This document shows positions 1-6,276 of a DNA stretch of 20,619 nt, in pieces. Source of the stretch: an uncultured Clostridia bacterium (lineage in GTDB: Bacteria > Bacillota > Clostridia > Peptostreptococcales > Anaerovoracaceae); the NCBI GenBank assembly GCA_938034165.1, contig CALHKP010000012.1:1-20619 (forward strand), read 5' to 3'. How positions within the stretch are numbered: position 1 is the first letter of the stretch; the number at the start of each line of letters is the position of its first letter. A model generated the notes under the pieces. That model worked only from the letters and a program-made list of their open reading frames with translations. It had not been told where the DNA came from and did no database searches. A program made the position numbers and the translations under genes.

Positions 1-328
1 CTGCGCTGTCTTTTTTTGAGCTAGACTAAGCGCAGATTGCCACATCGTTAAATCGTACGGTAAAATTTGGCTCCCGACTAAGCGCGGATTTAAGTTTAGC
101 AAAATCGCGCTTAGTTTTGCCGCCAAAATTCTCTTCTTTATTGATGAAAGGATACAAAAATCGGGGATTTTTGTTGAAAATCCAACATTTCACTAAGCGC
201 AGATTTTAACTTTATCAATTCGCGCTTAGTTATAAGCGAAAAATATCAGCGCAAATTAGCGTTTTTACGATATGCGCTGAGTTAGGTTCATCTAACCACA
301 TCTAAAACTGAATTAGGTATGGCTAACC
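1..328 (+). repeat. Hairpin-rich inverted repeat element, copy A
   Basis: This non-coding stretch matches the reverse complement of 4778-5106 along its whole length, about 80% identical by eye with only a few single-base indels. It probably continues left of the window. It is built from palindromes. ACTAAGCGCG (77-86) pairs with CGCGCTTAGT (106-115). ACAAAAATC (154-162) pairs with GATTTTTGT (166-174). ACTAAGCGC (192-200) pairs with GCGCTTAGT (222-230). CAGCGCA (247-253) pairs with TGCGCTG (273-279). A GTTAG/CTAAC hairpin follows at about 281-297. No ORF or known RNA family is recognised. It could be a dispersed palindromic repeat or a structured RNA. Confidence 0.85.
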
Positions 329-371
329 GGGCCGGCTCGAAGGTTAGTGGCGACTAATTTGCGTGCTTCCT

Positions 372-420
372 TAGGTGCGCCGCTCAGAAATCGGGATTAT
401 TCGGCACCTAGTACTTTTTT
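372..420 (+). terminator. Terminator-like hairpin after repeat A
   Basis: TAGGTGC (372-378) pairs with GCACCTA (404-410), followed closely by a six-T run at 415-420. The loop is long (25 nt), so this is a moderate candidate. It would end any rightward transcript crossing element A before the promoter at 447-475. Confidence 0.45.
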
Positions 421-446
421 AAACCTTTCGTTTTGCCGGATTTTCC

Positions 447-475
447 TTGCCTGACAGGCAGAGAGAAGATATAAT
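447..475 (+). promoter_or_regulatory. Promoter of the CNNM/CBS transporter gene
   Basis: A -35 box TTGCCT (447-452) and a -10 box TATAAT (470-475) are separated by 17 bp, a good housekeeping-sigma promoter reading toward the gene at 592. Confidence 0.7.
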
Positions 476-510
476 CTTATCAATAATTTTAGGTTATGTG
501 CCTTTTGCGG

Positions 511-557
511 TGCACAGAGCCTTGGTTTTCCTCGAACAAGACCTCGGGCTTTGTGCA
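511..557 (+). promoter_or_regulatory. Structured 5' leader hairpin
   Basis: In the roughly 110-nt untranslated leader, an 11-bp stem with one G-U pair joins 511-521 (TGCACAGAGCC) to 547-557 (GGCTTTGTGCA). A smaller GGTTT/AGACC pairing sits in its 25-nt loop. There is no U-tract, so it is not a terminator. I could not match it to a known metal riboswitch class. It may be an uncharacterised regulatory leader or simply a stabilising hairpin. Confidence 0.4.
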
Positions 558-591
558 TCAGATCAGATTTTCATAAAAATGGAGGTAAAAA

Positions 592-1932
592 ATGGACACG
601 GGTGACCCCGCGGGGAACAGTATTCTAATTCAATTAATTTTTCTTGCGTTTCTTACGCTTGTAAACGCATTCTTCGCAGGTGCGGAGATGGCAGTTGTAT
701 CGGTGAACAAGAATCGGGTGGAAGTGCTTGCAGAAGAAGGAAATAAGCGAGCGCAGTTGCTTTTGACTTTGTTTGATGACTCGACAAAGTTTCTTTCGAC
801 CATTCAGGTTGCGATAACCCTGGCAGGATTCTTTTCCAGTGCGTCGGCAGCGACAGGTATATCGCAGGTGCTGGGAGCAAAGATGGCAGAGTTTGAAATT
901 CCTTACAGCAGTACAGCGGCGGTGATAATTGTAACGATTATATTGTCTTATGTAACACTGGTATTTGGTGAGTTGGTGCCGAAGAGAGTTGCGCTTCAGA
1001 AGGCGGAGGCTTTGAGCATGGTGGCGGTAGGACCGGTTTATGTAATATCAAAGATTCTTTCACCTTTTATCAAGCTTTTGTCGGTCTCAACCAATGGATT
1101 TTTGCATATCATAGGCATGAAGACTGAGAATCTCGAAGAGACAGTCAGCGAAGAGGAAATCAAGAAACTTCTTAAGACGGCAAGTGAAAAAGGTCTGTTT
1201 AATGAGATAGAAAAAGATATGATTACGTCGATATTTACCTTTGATGATAAGGTTGCGACGGACGTCATGGTTCCACGAAGGGATGTTTTTGCTCTGGATG
1301 TGGCAGAACCGCTGGAGAGTGTAATAGACGAAATATTGGAAAAGCGTTACTCAAAAATTCCGGTTTACGAGGAGCAGATTGACAACATAACAGGCATACT
1401 TCATGTGAAGGACCTTGTGATTGCCATGAGGAAAACTCCTGTGAAACAGCTTGTGATAAAGGAACTTTTGAGACCGGCGTTTTATGTGTCCGATGGAAAA
1501 AGTATAGATTCTCTCTTACGGGAGATGCAGGAAAGCAAGAACCGCATGGCGGTTTTGATAGATGAATACGGAGGATTTTCGGGCATTGTGACTGTTGAGG
1601 ACATTGTAGAAGAGGTTATGGGCGAAATTACAGATGAGCACGAAGAAGAGGTTGTTGAAATTCGCAAAATCAGCGACAGGAAATACCTTGTTGAAGGCTC
1701 AATTCTTATAGAGGATTTGAACGAGGAGCTGAACCTCAAGCTCGAAACCGAAAATTACGATACACTTTCAGGCTTGATGCTTGAAACACTGGGATACATT
1801 CCGGATGATGATGAAAAAGTTGAAGTTACTGTAGATGGCGTGCATATGCAGGCTGTGGAGGTAAAAGATAGACGAATCCGAAAGGTTTGCCTGTCTCTTC
1901 CGGAGGACCAAAGCAACCAAGCCGTCCGGTAA
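592..1932 (+). CDS. CNNM/CorC-HlyC family transporter with CBS domains
   Basis: This 446-aa membrane protein has the standard three-part layout of the 'hemolysin family' (CNNM/CorB-like), whose better-studied members act in magnesium or other cation transport and are not true hemolysins. Hydrophobic segments at about 12-37, 70-92, 106-127 and 142-165 form the DUF21/CNNM domain. A CBS pair follows from about 222 (VMVPRRDV at 225-232) to 346, with the family signature DEYGGFSGIVTVEDIVEE at 324-341. The CorC/HlyC C-terminal domain is at about 360-435. The ATG at 592 has GGAGG at 581-585, six bases upstream. Length is normal for the family. It is a single-gene unit with its own promoter, a structured leader and a strong terminator. 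Substrate cannot be read from sequence. Confidence 0.93.
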   Translation: MDTGDPAGNSILIQLIFLAFLTLVNAFFAGAEMAVVSVNKNRVEVLAEEGNKRAQLLLTLFDDSTKFLSTIQVAITLAGFFSSASAATGISQVLGAKMAEFEIPYSSTAAVIIVTIILSYVTLVFGELVPKRVALQKAEALSMVAVGPVYVISKILSPFIKLLSVSTNGFLHIIGMKTENLEETVSEEEIKKLLKTASEKGLFNEIEKDMITSIFTFDDKVATDVMVPRRDVFALDVAEPLESVIDEILEKRYSKIPVYEEQIDNITGILHVKDLVIAMRKTPVKQLVIKELLRPAFYVSDGKSIDSLLREMQESKNRMAVLIDEYGGFSGIVTVEDIVEEVMGEITDEHEEEVVEIRKISDRKYLVEGSILIEDLNEELNLKLETENYDTLSGLMLETLGYIPDDDEKVEVTVDGVHMQAVEVKDRRIRKVCLSLPEDQSNQAVR

Positions 1933-2006
1933 ACTGTGGCGTGGAAAGTGCACCGGGTATTGAGATAGAAAATAATAAAAACATAACAAATAAATACTGT
2001 CAAAAG

Positions 2007-2046
2007 GTGAGGGTTCGGGATTGCATTCCCGGGCTCTTACTTTTTT
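2007..2046 (+). terminator. Intrinsic terminator of the transporter gene
   Basis: A 14-bp stem with several G-U pairs (2007-2020 with 2027-2040), a 6-nt loop and a six-T run at 2041-2046 make a textbook rho-independent terminator about 75 bp after the stop codon. Confidence 0.9.
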
Positions 2047-2125
2047 AGGACATCAGTGGGGAAATCCTAGGCAATTCAGTTGCCGCGTAGTTCACGAAAA
2101 AATCCCAGCAGGCAGAAAGTTGGAC

Positions 2126-2167
2126 AAAAAGAAAGAGAGCCTGCCGCTCGCATAAGCAAGCGACAGG
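2126..2167 (-). terminator. Terminator of the Hsp20 gene
   Basis: Read on the minus strand, CCTGTCGCT pairs with AGCGGCAGG across 2167-2140 with one mismatch, and a pyrimidine-rich CTCTCTTTCTTTTT tail follows. It lies just after the hsp20 stop at 2183. Confidence 0.75.
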
Positions 2168-2182
2168 TTCAGACAGAATCCA

Positions 2183-2602
2183 TTATTCGATTGTAATGGC
2201 TGTGCCAACAGGAGTTTTCTTGACATCCTCCTTAGGGACAATTACGGTCAGCACACCATCCTCATATTTTGCTTTAACATCTTTGGCTTCAACATCGCCA
2301 ACAAAGAAGCTACGAGTGCAGGCACCTGTGTAACGTTCCTGACGCAGAACACGACCCTTCTTGTCTTCTTCGTCTTTGTCCAAACCCTTCTTAGCACCGA
2401 TGGTTAAGTAACCGTCTTTTAAGTCAAGGGTAATCTGTTCTTTCTTGAAGCCCGGGAGATCAACTGCGAGGCGATAAGCTTTTGCATCATCAGTCTCACG
2501 GATATCGGTCTTCATTAAGTTTCTGCCGTTTTTACCAAACAGTGGGTTGTGATCACCAAAGAAATCATCAAATAAGTTTTCGCCATAAATCATAGGTAAC
2601 AT
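2183..2602 (-). CDS. Hsp20/alpha-crystallin small heat shock protein
   Basis: An ATP-independent holdase chaperone of 139 aa that would form cytoplasmic oligomers and bind unfolding proteins. The short N-terminal arm MLPMIYGENLFDDFFGD is followed by the alpha-crystallin domain from about residue 30 (MKTDIRETDDAYRLAVDLPGF region). The conserved YEDGVLTVIVPK strand lies near the end, and a C-terminal I-x-I anchor (AITIE) closes the protein. The start is set at 2602 because GGGAGG lies 8 nt upstream (2611-2616 on the plus strand); an upstream in-frame ATG at 2641 lacks such a site. It is a single gene with its own terminator. No CIRCE operator is visible, so HrcA control is not supported. Confidence 0.95.
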   Translation of the reverse strand: MLPMIYGENLFDDFFGDHNPLFGKNGRNLMKTDIRETDDAKAYRLAVDLPGFKKEQITLDLKDGYLTIGAKKGLDKDEEDKKGRVLRQERYTGACTRSFFVGDVEAKDVKAKYEDGVLTVIVPKEDVKKTPVGTAITIE

Positions 2603-2745
2603 AATACATTCCTCCCATTTCATATTTATATAGCTTATCACTATATATCAAAGGCTTTGTTTCGACTGCACAATAACAGAAGCCTTATGCATCGTCTCTT
2701 CAATGCCTTTCCTTTACTTTCTGATGATATTTTAACGCTCTAAGC

Positions 2746-2774
2746 TTGAAGCAACAATGTTCCGGCAGTATAAT
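2746..2774 (+). promoter_or_regulatory. Promoter of the PucR-type regulator gene
   Basis: TTGAAG (2746-2751), a 17-bp spacer and a perfect TATAAT (2769-2774). Downstream, a small hairpin TTGTGC-TTTTA-GCACAA (2789-2805) abuts the Shine-Dalgarno sequence and could modulate translation. Confidence 0.8.
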
Positions 2775-2818
2775 AAAACAAAAAGAGATTGTGCTTTTAG
2801 CACAAAGAGGAGGTGCGT

Positions 2819-4126
2819 ATGGGAGAACAAAAACTTAATAGAGGTCCAGCCGTTGAGCAGGCGGGAAGCACTGCAGGAGCCGCTGATGCAACTACATGCA
2901 ACCTTGCAGGTTTCGGGAGAGGTGCACAGGCTCTTCTGGCGGAGTTTTTTGCACAGGATAATCTTGCGAATTTGGCTGCAGAAACAGGTGCTTTGCTTGG
3001 ATGTCCGCTTCTGGTTTTAGATGATACATATCATATTGCAGCGCATTACTGCCCTTTGGGATTTTCGGATGAGCTTTTTCAGAAATCAGTGGACAGCGGA
3101 GAAATTACCTATGAAGCCGGTGCCATTATAAGCAGGAGTGAGGCTTTGATGACCGGAGAAGCTGATTATGTAAAGTTAGAAGGAAGTCCGTATACTCGCA
3201 GGTTCATACCTTTGATTAGTTCCGGGGTTCAGCTGGGTTATTTGATTTGTGTGGATTTGGACGGGCATTTGCCTGAGATTCCAAAGGAAACATGGAATAT
3301 GGTGGAGCAGATTTTGGCGAAACAAGCATTTATTGAGGCCAGCAGGCAGGACAAACCCTTCGAAACTGCAGAAGATGTTTTGATGCATCTTTTGGACGGT
3401 GGATTTTCGTCGGCTCCCTATTTCAGGCTGCAGGCGTCGGGTACATATCTTGCGGATTTTTATCCAACAGGGTTTGCTTTGATTGATATGAGTGCATATC
3501 ATGATGAATATTTTGGCAAGAGGCGTCTTAAGGACGAGATAAATGAACGATTCCCTAAATCCCATTCATTTTTGTATCGCGGTGATGTGTTTTTGTTTTT
3601 ACATGGCAAAGAGGAGTTTGAGGAGCTGGCTGAGGAGTTTCACCTGAAGGTGGTTCTGATTGAAGGGCTTGAGGATTTGTTCGATTTGCCAAAGCATTAT
3701 GGATTGGCCCGGGAGGCTCTTGAACTAATGACGGATTCTCGATTTGGGAGTGCAAAGGTTTGTACATTGGAGAAGCTACGAGTGCCTTTGATGCTGAAAA
3801 AGCTGGAAGACCAAAGGGAACTCATACCAAAGGAATTACAGGCGCTGGCGGCAAATGACAGGGAAAAGGATACTCAGTATTGTGAAACTCTCTACTATTA
3901 TCTGACTTGCAGCCGGTCGCTGAAGAAAACCTGTGACGCGCTTTTTACTCATAGGAATACGGTGCTTTATCGCATTCATAGGATGCAGGATGATTTTTTG
4001 ATTCCGCTGGATGAGCCGGCGATGCAGGTCGACCTTCTGATTGGCATATCGTTGATTTTGTTTGAGGAAAAAGGACCGGATTTTTTTGTGGAAAACAGAA
4101 AGGGGAATTCTTATGAAGGAGAATAG
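2819..4126 (+). CDS. PucR/CdaR-type transcriptional regulator
   Basis: This 435-aa cytoplasmic regulator ends in a PucR-type helix-turn-helix at about residues 360-425, with the signature YYYLTCSRSLKKTCDALF then HRNTVLYRIHRMQ. The N-terminal 160 residues resemble a GAF-like sensor (LLVLDDTYHIAAHY, then IPLISSGVQLGYLICVD), and the middle looks like the GGDEF-like linker of CdaR proteins. The ATG at 2819 is preferred over the GTG at 2813 because AAAGAGGAGG ends at 2812, 6 nt upstream. The family often controls purine, sugar-acid or amino-acid catabolism, but no catabolic genes lie nearby, so the effector is unknown. The downstream DUF1003 gene overlaps it by 14 bp, indicating translational coupling. 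Confidence 0.9.
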   Translation: MGEQKLNRGPAVEQAGSTAGAADATTCNLAGFGRGAQALLAEFFAQDNLANLAAETGALLGCPLLVLDDTYHIAAHYCPLGFSDELFQKSVDSGEITYEAGAIISRSEALMTGEADYVKLEGSPYTRRFIPLISSGVQLGYLICVDLDGHLPEIPKETWNMVEQILAKQAFIEASRQDKPFETAEDVLMHLLDGGFSSAPYFRLQASGTYLADFYPTGFALIDMSAYHDEYFGKRRLKDEINERFPKSHSFLYRGDVFLFLHGKEEFEELAEEFHLKVVLIEGLEDLFDLPKHYGLAREALELMTDSRFGSAKVCTLEKLRVPLMLKKLEDQRELIPKELQALAANDREKDTQYCETLYYYLTCSRSLKKTCDALFTHRNTVLYRIHRMQDDFLIPLDEPAMQVDLLIGISLILFEEKGPDFFVENRKGNSYEGE

Positions 4127-4619
4127 AAAATTATTGCGTGAAGTACTTGAAGGAATCAGGCATGATATGACAGACGAAGCCGTGTTGAACTTGCTTGCAG
4201 ATAGCCAGATTTCGGAAAGACCGGAAAAAGGTAAAGATGAATATACAGTCGGACAGCGGGCGGCGGATACCATTGCAAAATTTGCCGGAAGTTGGGCTTT
4301 TATCTTTTCTTTTATTGCGGTGCTTGTTTTTTGGATGGTTATAAATGTTTTGCTGGCAACAAAGGCTTTTGATGCTTATCCGTTTATTTTGCTCAACCTT
4401 GTGCTTTCATGTGTGGCCGCAATCCAGGCGCCGCTGATTATGATGAGCCAGAACAGGCAAGAGGAAAAAGATCGCCAGAGAGCGGAAAATGATTACAAAG
4501 TCAACCTGAAAACCGAAATTATGATAGAAGATTTGTATGATAAAGTTAACGCAATCCTTGCCAAACAGACCGCGCTGGAAAAACAGCTGAAAGAGCAGCG
4601 GGAAAAGGCAGGGGAATAG
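4113..4619 (+). CDS. DUF1003 family membrane protein
   Basis: A 168-aa protein of the DUF1003 family, function unknown. A hydrophilic N-terminus is followed by GQRAADTIAKFAGSWAFIFSF, two transmembrane helices at about 55-80 and 88-112, then the family motif QAPLIMMSQNRQEEKDRQRAENDYKVN-type segment. A charged, coiled-coil-prone tail (ALEKQLKEQREK) closes it. The start is the ATG at 4113 with AAGGGG about 9 nt upstream; an earlier TTG at 4062 is in frame but lacks a good site and would bury more of the pucR end. It overlaps the regulator gene by 14 bp and so is probably cotranscribed and possibly under its control. Confidence 0.92.
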   Translation: MKENRKLLREVLEGIRHDMTDEAVLNLLADSQISERPEKGKDEYTVGQRAADTIAKFAGSWAFIFSFIAVLVFWMVINVLLATKAFDAYPFILLNLVLSCVAAIQAPLIMMSQNRQEEKDRQRAENDYKVNLKTEIMIEDLYDKVNAILAKQTALEKQLKEQREKAGE

Positions 4620-4641
4620 AGGGTACATATATTTCAGAGAT

Positions 4642-4671
4642 GAGGGTGGTTAGATACAGCTAACCATCCTC
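4642..4671 (+). terminator. Long GGTTAG/CTAACC hairpin after the DUF1003 gene
   Basis: GAGGGTGGTTAG (4642-4653) pairs with CTAACCATCCTC (4660-4671) over 12 bp with one G-U, around the loop ATACAG. It lies 22 bp after the DUF1003 stop and could end that transcript, although the following GTTTGC is a weak U-tract. It is also the first unit of a hairpin series running into repeat copy B. Confidence 0.5.
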
Positions 4672-4830
4672 GTTTGCTGCCGGTTAGTTGTATCTAACCT
4701 CTGTAGATTACTCTAGTCAGTCTTGACTAAGCGGGTGCTTTCGAAAGGTTAGGCTTATATAACTTATTCTTAGGAGTGGTTGGACACGCCTAACACAGTG
4801 TCTGGAAACGGTCAGCTATATCTAACTCAG
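4642..4830. repeat. Series of GGTTAG...CTAACC hairpin units
   Basis: Small palindromes recur: GGTTAG-ATACAG-CTAACC (4648-4665), GGTTAG-TTGTAT-CTAACC (4682-4699) and a decayed GGTCAG-CTATAT-CTAACT just before 4831. Partial versions lie at about 4747-4765 and 4778-4794. The first two are near-perfect reverse complements of each other in the loop. A similar unit occurs in copy A at about 281-297. No ORF is present. Confidence 0.7.
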
Positions 4831-5132
4831 CGCATATCGCAAAAATGCCGATTCGCGCTTACATTTTTTGCTTGTGACTAAGCGTAAATTGGTAAAATCA
4901 AAATCTGCGCTGAAAGAAATGTTGGATTTTCAACAAAAATCTTCGATTTTTGTGTCCTTACACTCAGAGAGAGGAGAATTTTGGCGATAAAATAAGTGTG
5001 ATTTTGTAAAACCTAAATCTGCGCTTATTGAGGAGCCAAAATTTACCGTACGATTTGAAGATGGGGCAATCTGCGCTTTAGTCAAGCTCAAAAAAAGACA
5101 GCGCAGATTGCGACTATTGGAATCCGCGCTGA
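4778..5132 (-). repeat. Hairpin-rich inverted repeat element, copy B
   Basis: The reverse complement of 4778-5106 aligns with 1-328. Beyond the aligned part a further hairpin, CAGCGCAGATT (5099-5109) with AATCCGCGCTG (5121-5131), probably also exists in copy A left of the window. Stems are conserved despite divergence. In the unit at about 4990-5030 the arms read AATAAGTGTG and TGCGCTTATT, where copy A has ACTAAGCGCG and CGCGCTTAGT. That is one compensatory base-pair change plus G-U substitutions. No coding sequence is present between the DUF1003 gene and the Rrf2 gene. Confidence 0.85.
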
Positions 5133-5180
5133 ACCTAGTATATTATGAAATGTTTATTATAGATTATACTGGCATGTTGG

Positions 5181-5591
5181 CTATAAGTTTCCATTCACAA
5201 GGTCTGAAAGCGTTATGTTTCCGAAATAATCGTTTACTAGTTTATTGAATCCTTTCCACATCGGCAGTGTCTGACAGAAGCCTTCTCGCGGGCACTTTTC
5301 CGTGTTCTCCTCCAGACAGGCAACAGTTGCCAAAGAGCCCTCCGTGACATTCAGAATTTCTAAAACTGTATATTCTTCCGGTCTTCGGAGAAGGCGATAG
5401 CCACCGCCTTTACCACTTGTTCCTTTTACCAGTTTACCTGCTACCAGTAGTTTTACAACGCTTTCAAGATATTTTTTGGAAATATTTTGGCGCGCTGCGA
5501 CTTCATCCAGCGGAACCGGTGTATTTTCCGGCTGCTGCGCCAGATCTATCATGAAACGAATTGCGTATCTTCCTTTTGTTGAGACCATCAT
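5181..5591 (-). CDS. Rrf2 family transcriptional regulator, probable Fe-S or cysteine sensor
   Basis: A 136-aa Rrf2-family winged-helix repressor. The N-terminus MVSTKGRYAIRFMIDLA is the family hallmark, the recognition region is about residues 28-65 (ISKKYLESVVKLL, then GKGGGYRL), and three cysteines follow at C92, C100 and C106. These match the position of the [2Fe-2S] ligands of IscR, but with CX7CX5C spacing. B. subtilis CymR lacks this cluster, so the protein is IscR-like in sequence while its position beside metY-cysK suggests a CymR-like job in cysteine metabolism. The start is the ATG at 5591, 8 nt after AGGAGG (5600-5605). It diverges from the metY leader, and its own promoter carries a dyad, implying autoregulation. 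Confidence 0.88.
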   Translation of the reverse strand: MMVSTKGRYAIRFMIDLAQQPENTPVPLDEVAARQNISKKYLESVVKLLVAGKLVKGTSGKGGGYRLLRRPEEYTVLEILNVTEGSLATVACLEENTEKCPREGFCQTLPMWKGFNKLVNDYFGNITLSDLVNGNL

Positions 5592-5616
5592 TTTAAACAC
5601 CTCCTATTATTTACCT

Positions 5617-5646
5617 ATTTTACCGCAGGGTAAAAGGTTAAAGCAA
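5617..5646 (-). promoter_or_regulatory. Rrf2 gene promoter with overlapping dyad
   Basis: On the minus strand TTGCTT (5641-5646) and TAAAAT (5617-5622) are 18 bp apart. The interval contains TTTTACC-gca-GGGTAAAA with an outer ACCT/AGGT pair, a nearly symmetric dyad covering the spacer and -10 box. That is where an autorepressor would bind. Confidence 0.6.
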
Positions 5647-5660
5647 GAAAAAAATATCTA

Positions 5661-5698
5661 ATTTACCCATTGACATAGTAGGTGAATGGGTGTAATAT
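5661..5698 (+). promoter_or_regulatory. metY-cysK promoter with candidate Rrf2 operator
   Basis: A consensus -35 TTGACA (5670-5675), a 17-bp spacer and -10 TAATAT (5693-5698). TTTACCCATT (5662-5671) upstream mirrors AATGGGTGTAA (5685-5695), and an inner TAGGTGAA gives a second half-site. The ACCC/GGGT theme matches the dyad in the divergent Rrf2 promoter, so both are proposed to bind the same regulator. Confidence 0.65.
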
Positions 5699-5826
5699 AG
5701 GTCTATCGAAGCCGGAAGACAGAAAAAACGGCGTAAGTTTAAACTATTTAAAGCCGGAAAAGGAAAGCGCAAGCGAAATCAGCGGCGCTGGATTTTGGCA
5801 AACTTATGAGAAAGGAGAAGAATGCA

Positions 5827-5943
5827 ATGTTGAGAATTAATACTCTTGTTGACAGATACATGTGTTGGTGTCGAATGTTGAACTCCCGGGCATCTTTATA
5901 TGGACGGATGCATTCGTCTGCTTTGTGTGGTGCGGATGCATAG
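5827..5943 (+). CDS. Short leader ORF with Cys codons upstream of metY
   Basis: A 38-codon ORF with ATG at 5827 and AAAGGAG at 5811-5817 (9-nt spacing) in the metY leader. The predicted peptide contains YMCWCRM and SSALCGADA, with cysteines at 13, 15 and 34. Cys is rare, so three in 38 residues ahead of cysteine-synthesis genes suggests a leader peptide whose translation senses Cys-tRNA. From memory, actinobacterial sulfur-gene leader peptides share an 'SSALC'-like ending, but I could not check this. A second ATG at 5822 would encode only Met-Gln-Cys and overlaps the start. It is too short to be confident that it is translated. Confidence 0.45.
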   Translation: MLRINTLVDRYMCWCRMLNSRASLYGRMHSSALCGADA

Positions 5944-5959
5944 CATTTCATCATAGGTA

Positions 5960-6030
5960 GCAATTTCGCATGCTAAACCAAAAGCGCGGCAGAGCCGTGC
6001 AGGAACATAGCAGAGTGCAAGCGAAATTGC
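5960..6030 (+). promoter_or_regulatory. Nested stem structure in the metY leader
   Basis: GCAATTTCGC (5960-5969) pairs perfectly with GCGAAATTGC (6021-6030). Inside it GCGCGGC (5984-5990) pairs with GCCGTGC (5994-6000) around AGA. It starts 16 nt after the short leader ORF. It matches no T-box or S-box signature that I can see. Confidence 0.6.
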
Positions 6031-6067
6031 CTCAATGCATCGCATTGGAATGCAAGGAGCCATTTGC

Positions 6068-6097
6068 CCGGGAGCTTACAAGGAGCCCCGGTTTTTT
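6068..6097 (+). terminator. Intrinsic terminator inside the metY leader (attenuator)
   Basis: CCGGG-A-GCTT (6068-6077) pairs with GAGC-CCCGG (6083-6091), nine base pairs with one bulged A, followed by TTTTTT (6092-6097). It lies between the metY promoter and the metY start, so transcription must pass it. An alternative pairing of CCCGG (6087-6091) with CCGGG (6103-6107) would disrupt it. Confidence 0.75.
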
Positions 6098-6118
6098 ATT
6101 TTCCGGGAACGGGCACAA

Positions 6119-6250
6119 ATTGCAAATAGGCGATGCAAATTCTATAAATAAATAAACGATGCAAGCCTGTACACCAATAACAATGCAAACCTATACCGTA
6201 TTGCAAATAGGCAATATGCACCTTGCTTGCAGGCGATGCAACCCTATAAC
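6119..6250 (+). repeat. Degenerate TGCAA-type direct repeats before metY
   Basis: Imperfect 16-bp units GATGCAANNCTATAA lie at 6132-6147, 6158-6173, 6182-6197 and 6235-6250. Two copies of ATTGCAAATAGG lie at 6119-6130 and 6200-6211. They fill the stretch between the leader terminator and the metY ribosome binding site. They could bind a protein or help RNA folding; function is unknown. Confidence 0.55.
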
Positions 6251-6276
6251 TATTAATTACAAAGGAGAAAACCAAA

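Noticed and set aside
281..353. attC-like integron sites (GTTRRRY/RYYYAAC) in the GGTTAG/CTAACC hairpins
   Set aside because: The core motifs occur by chance in these palindromes; the order and spacing are wrong and no integron integrase or cassette array is present.
1..590. CRISPR array suggested by the recurring AAGCGCAGATT motif
   Set aside because: The motif recurs in both orientations at irregular spacing as hairpin arms, without uniform spacers.
2603..2641. N-terminal extension of Hsp20 from the upstream ATG
   Set aside because: The Shine-Dalgarno sequence points to the ATG at 2602, and the extension has no similarity to the family N-terminus.
5970..6155. A 61-codon ORF in the metY leader
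   Set aside because: It runs through the leader terminator hairpin, lacks a convincing ribosome binding site, and its composition follows the repeats around it.
5700..6276. T-box or S-box (SAM) riboswitch upstream of metY
   Set aside because: I searched by eye for the T-box GGGTGGNACCGCG core and for S-box signatures and found neither; the stems present do not fit those layouts.
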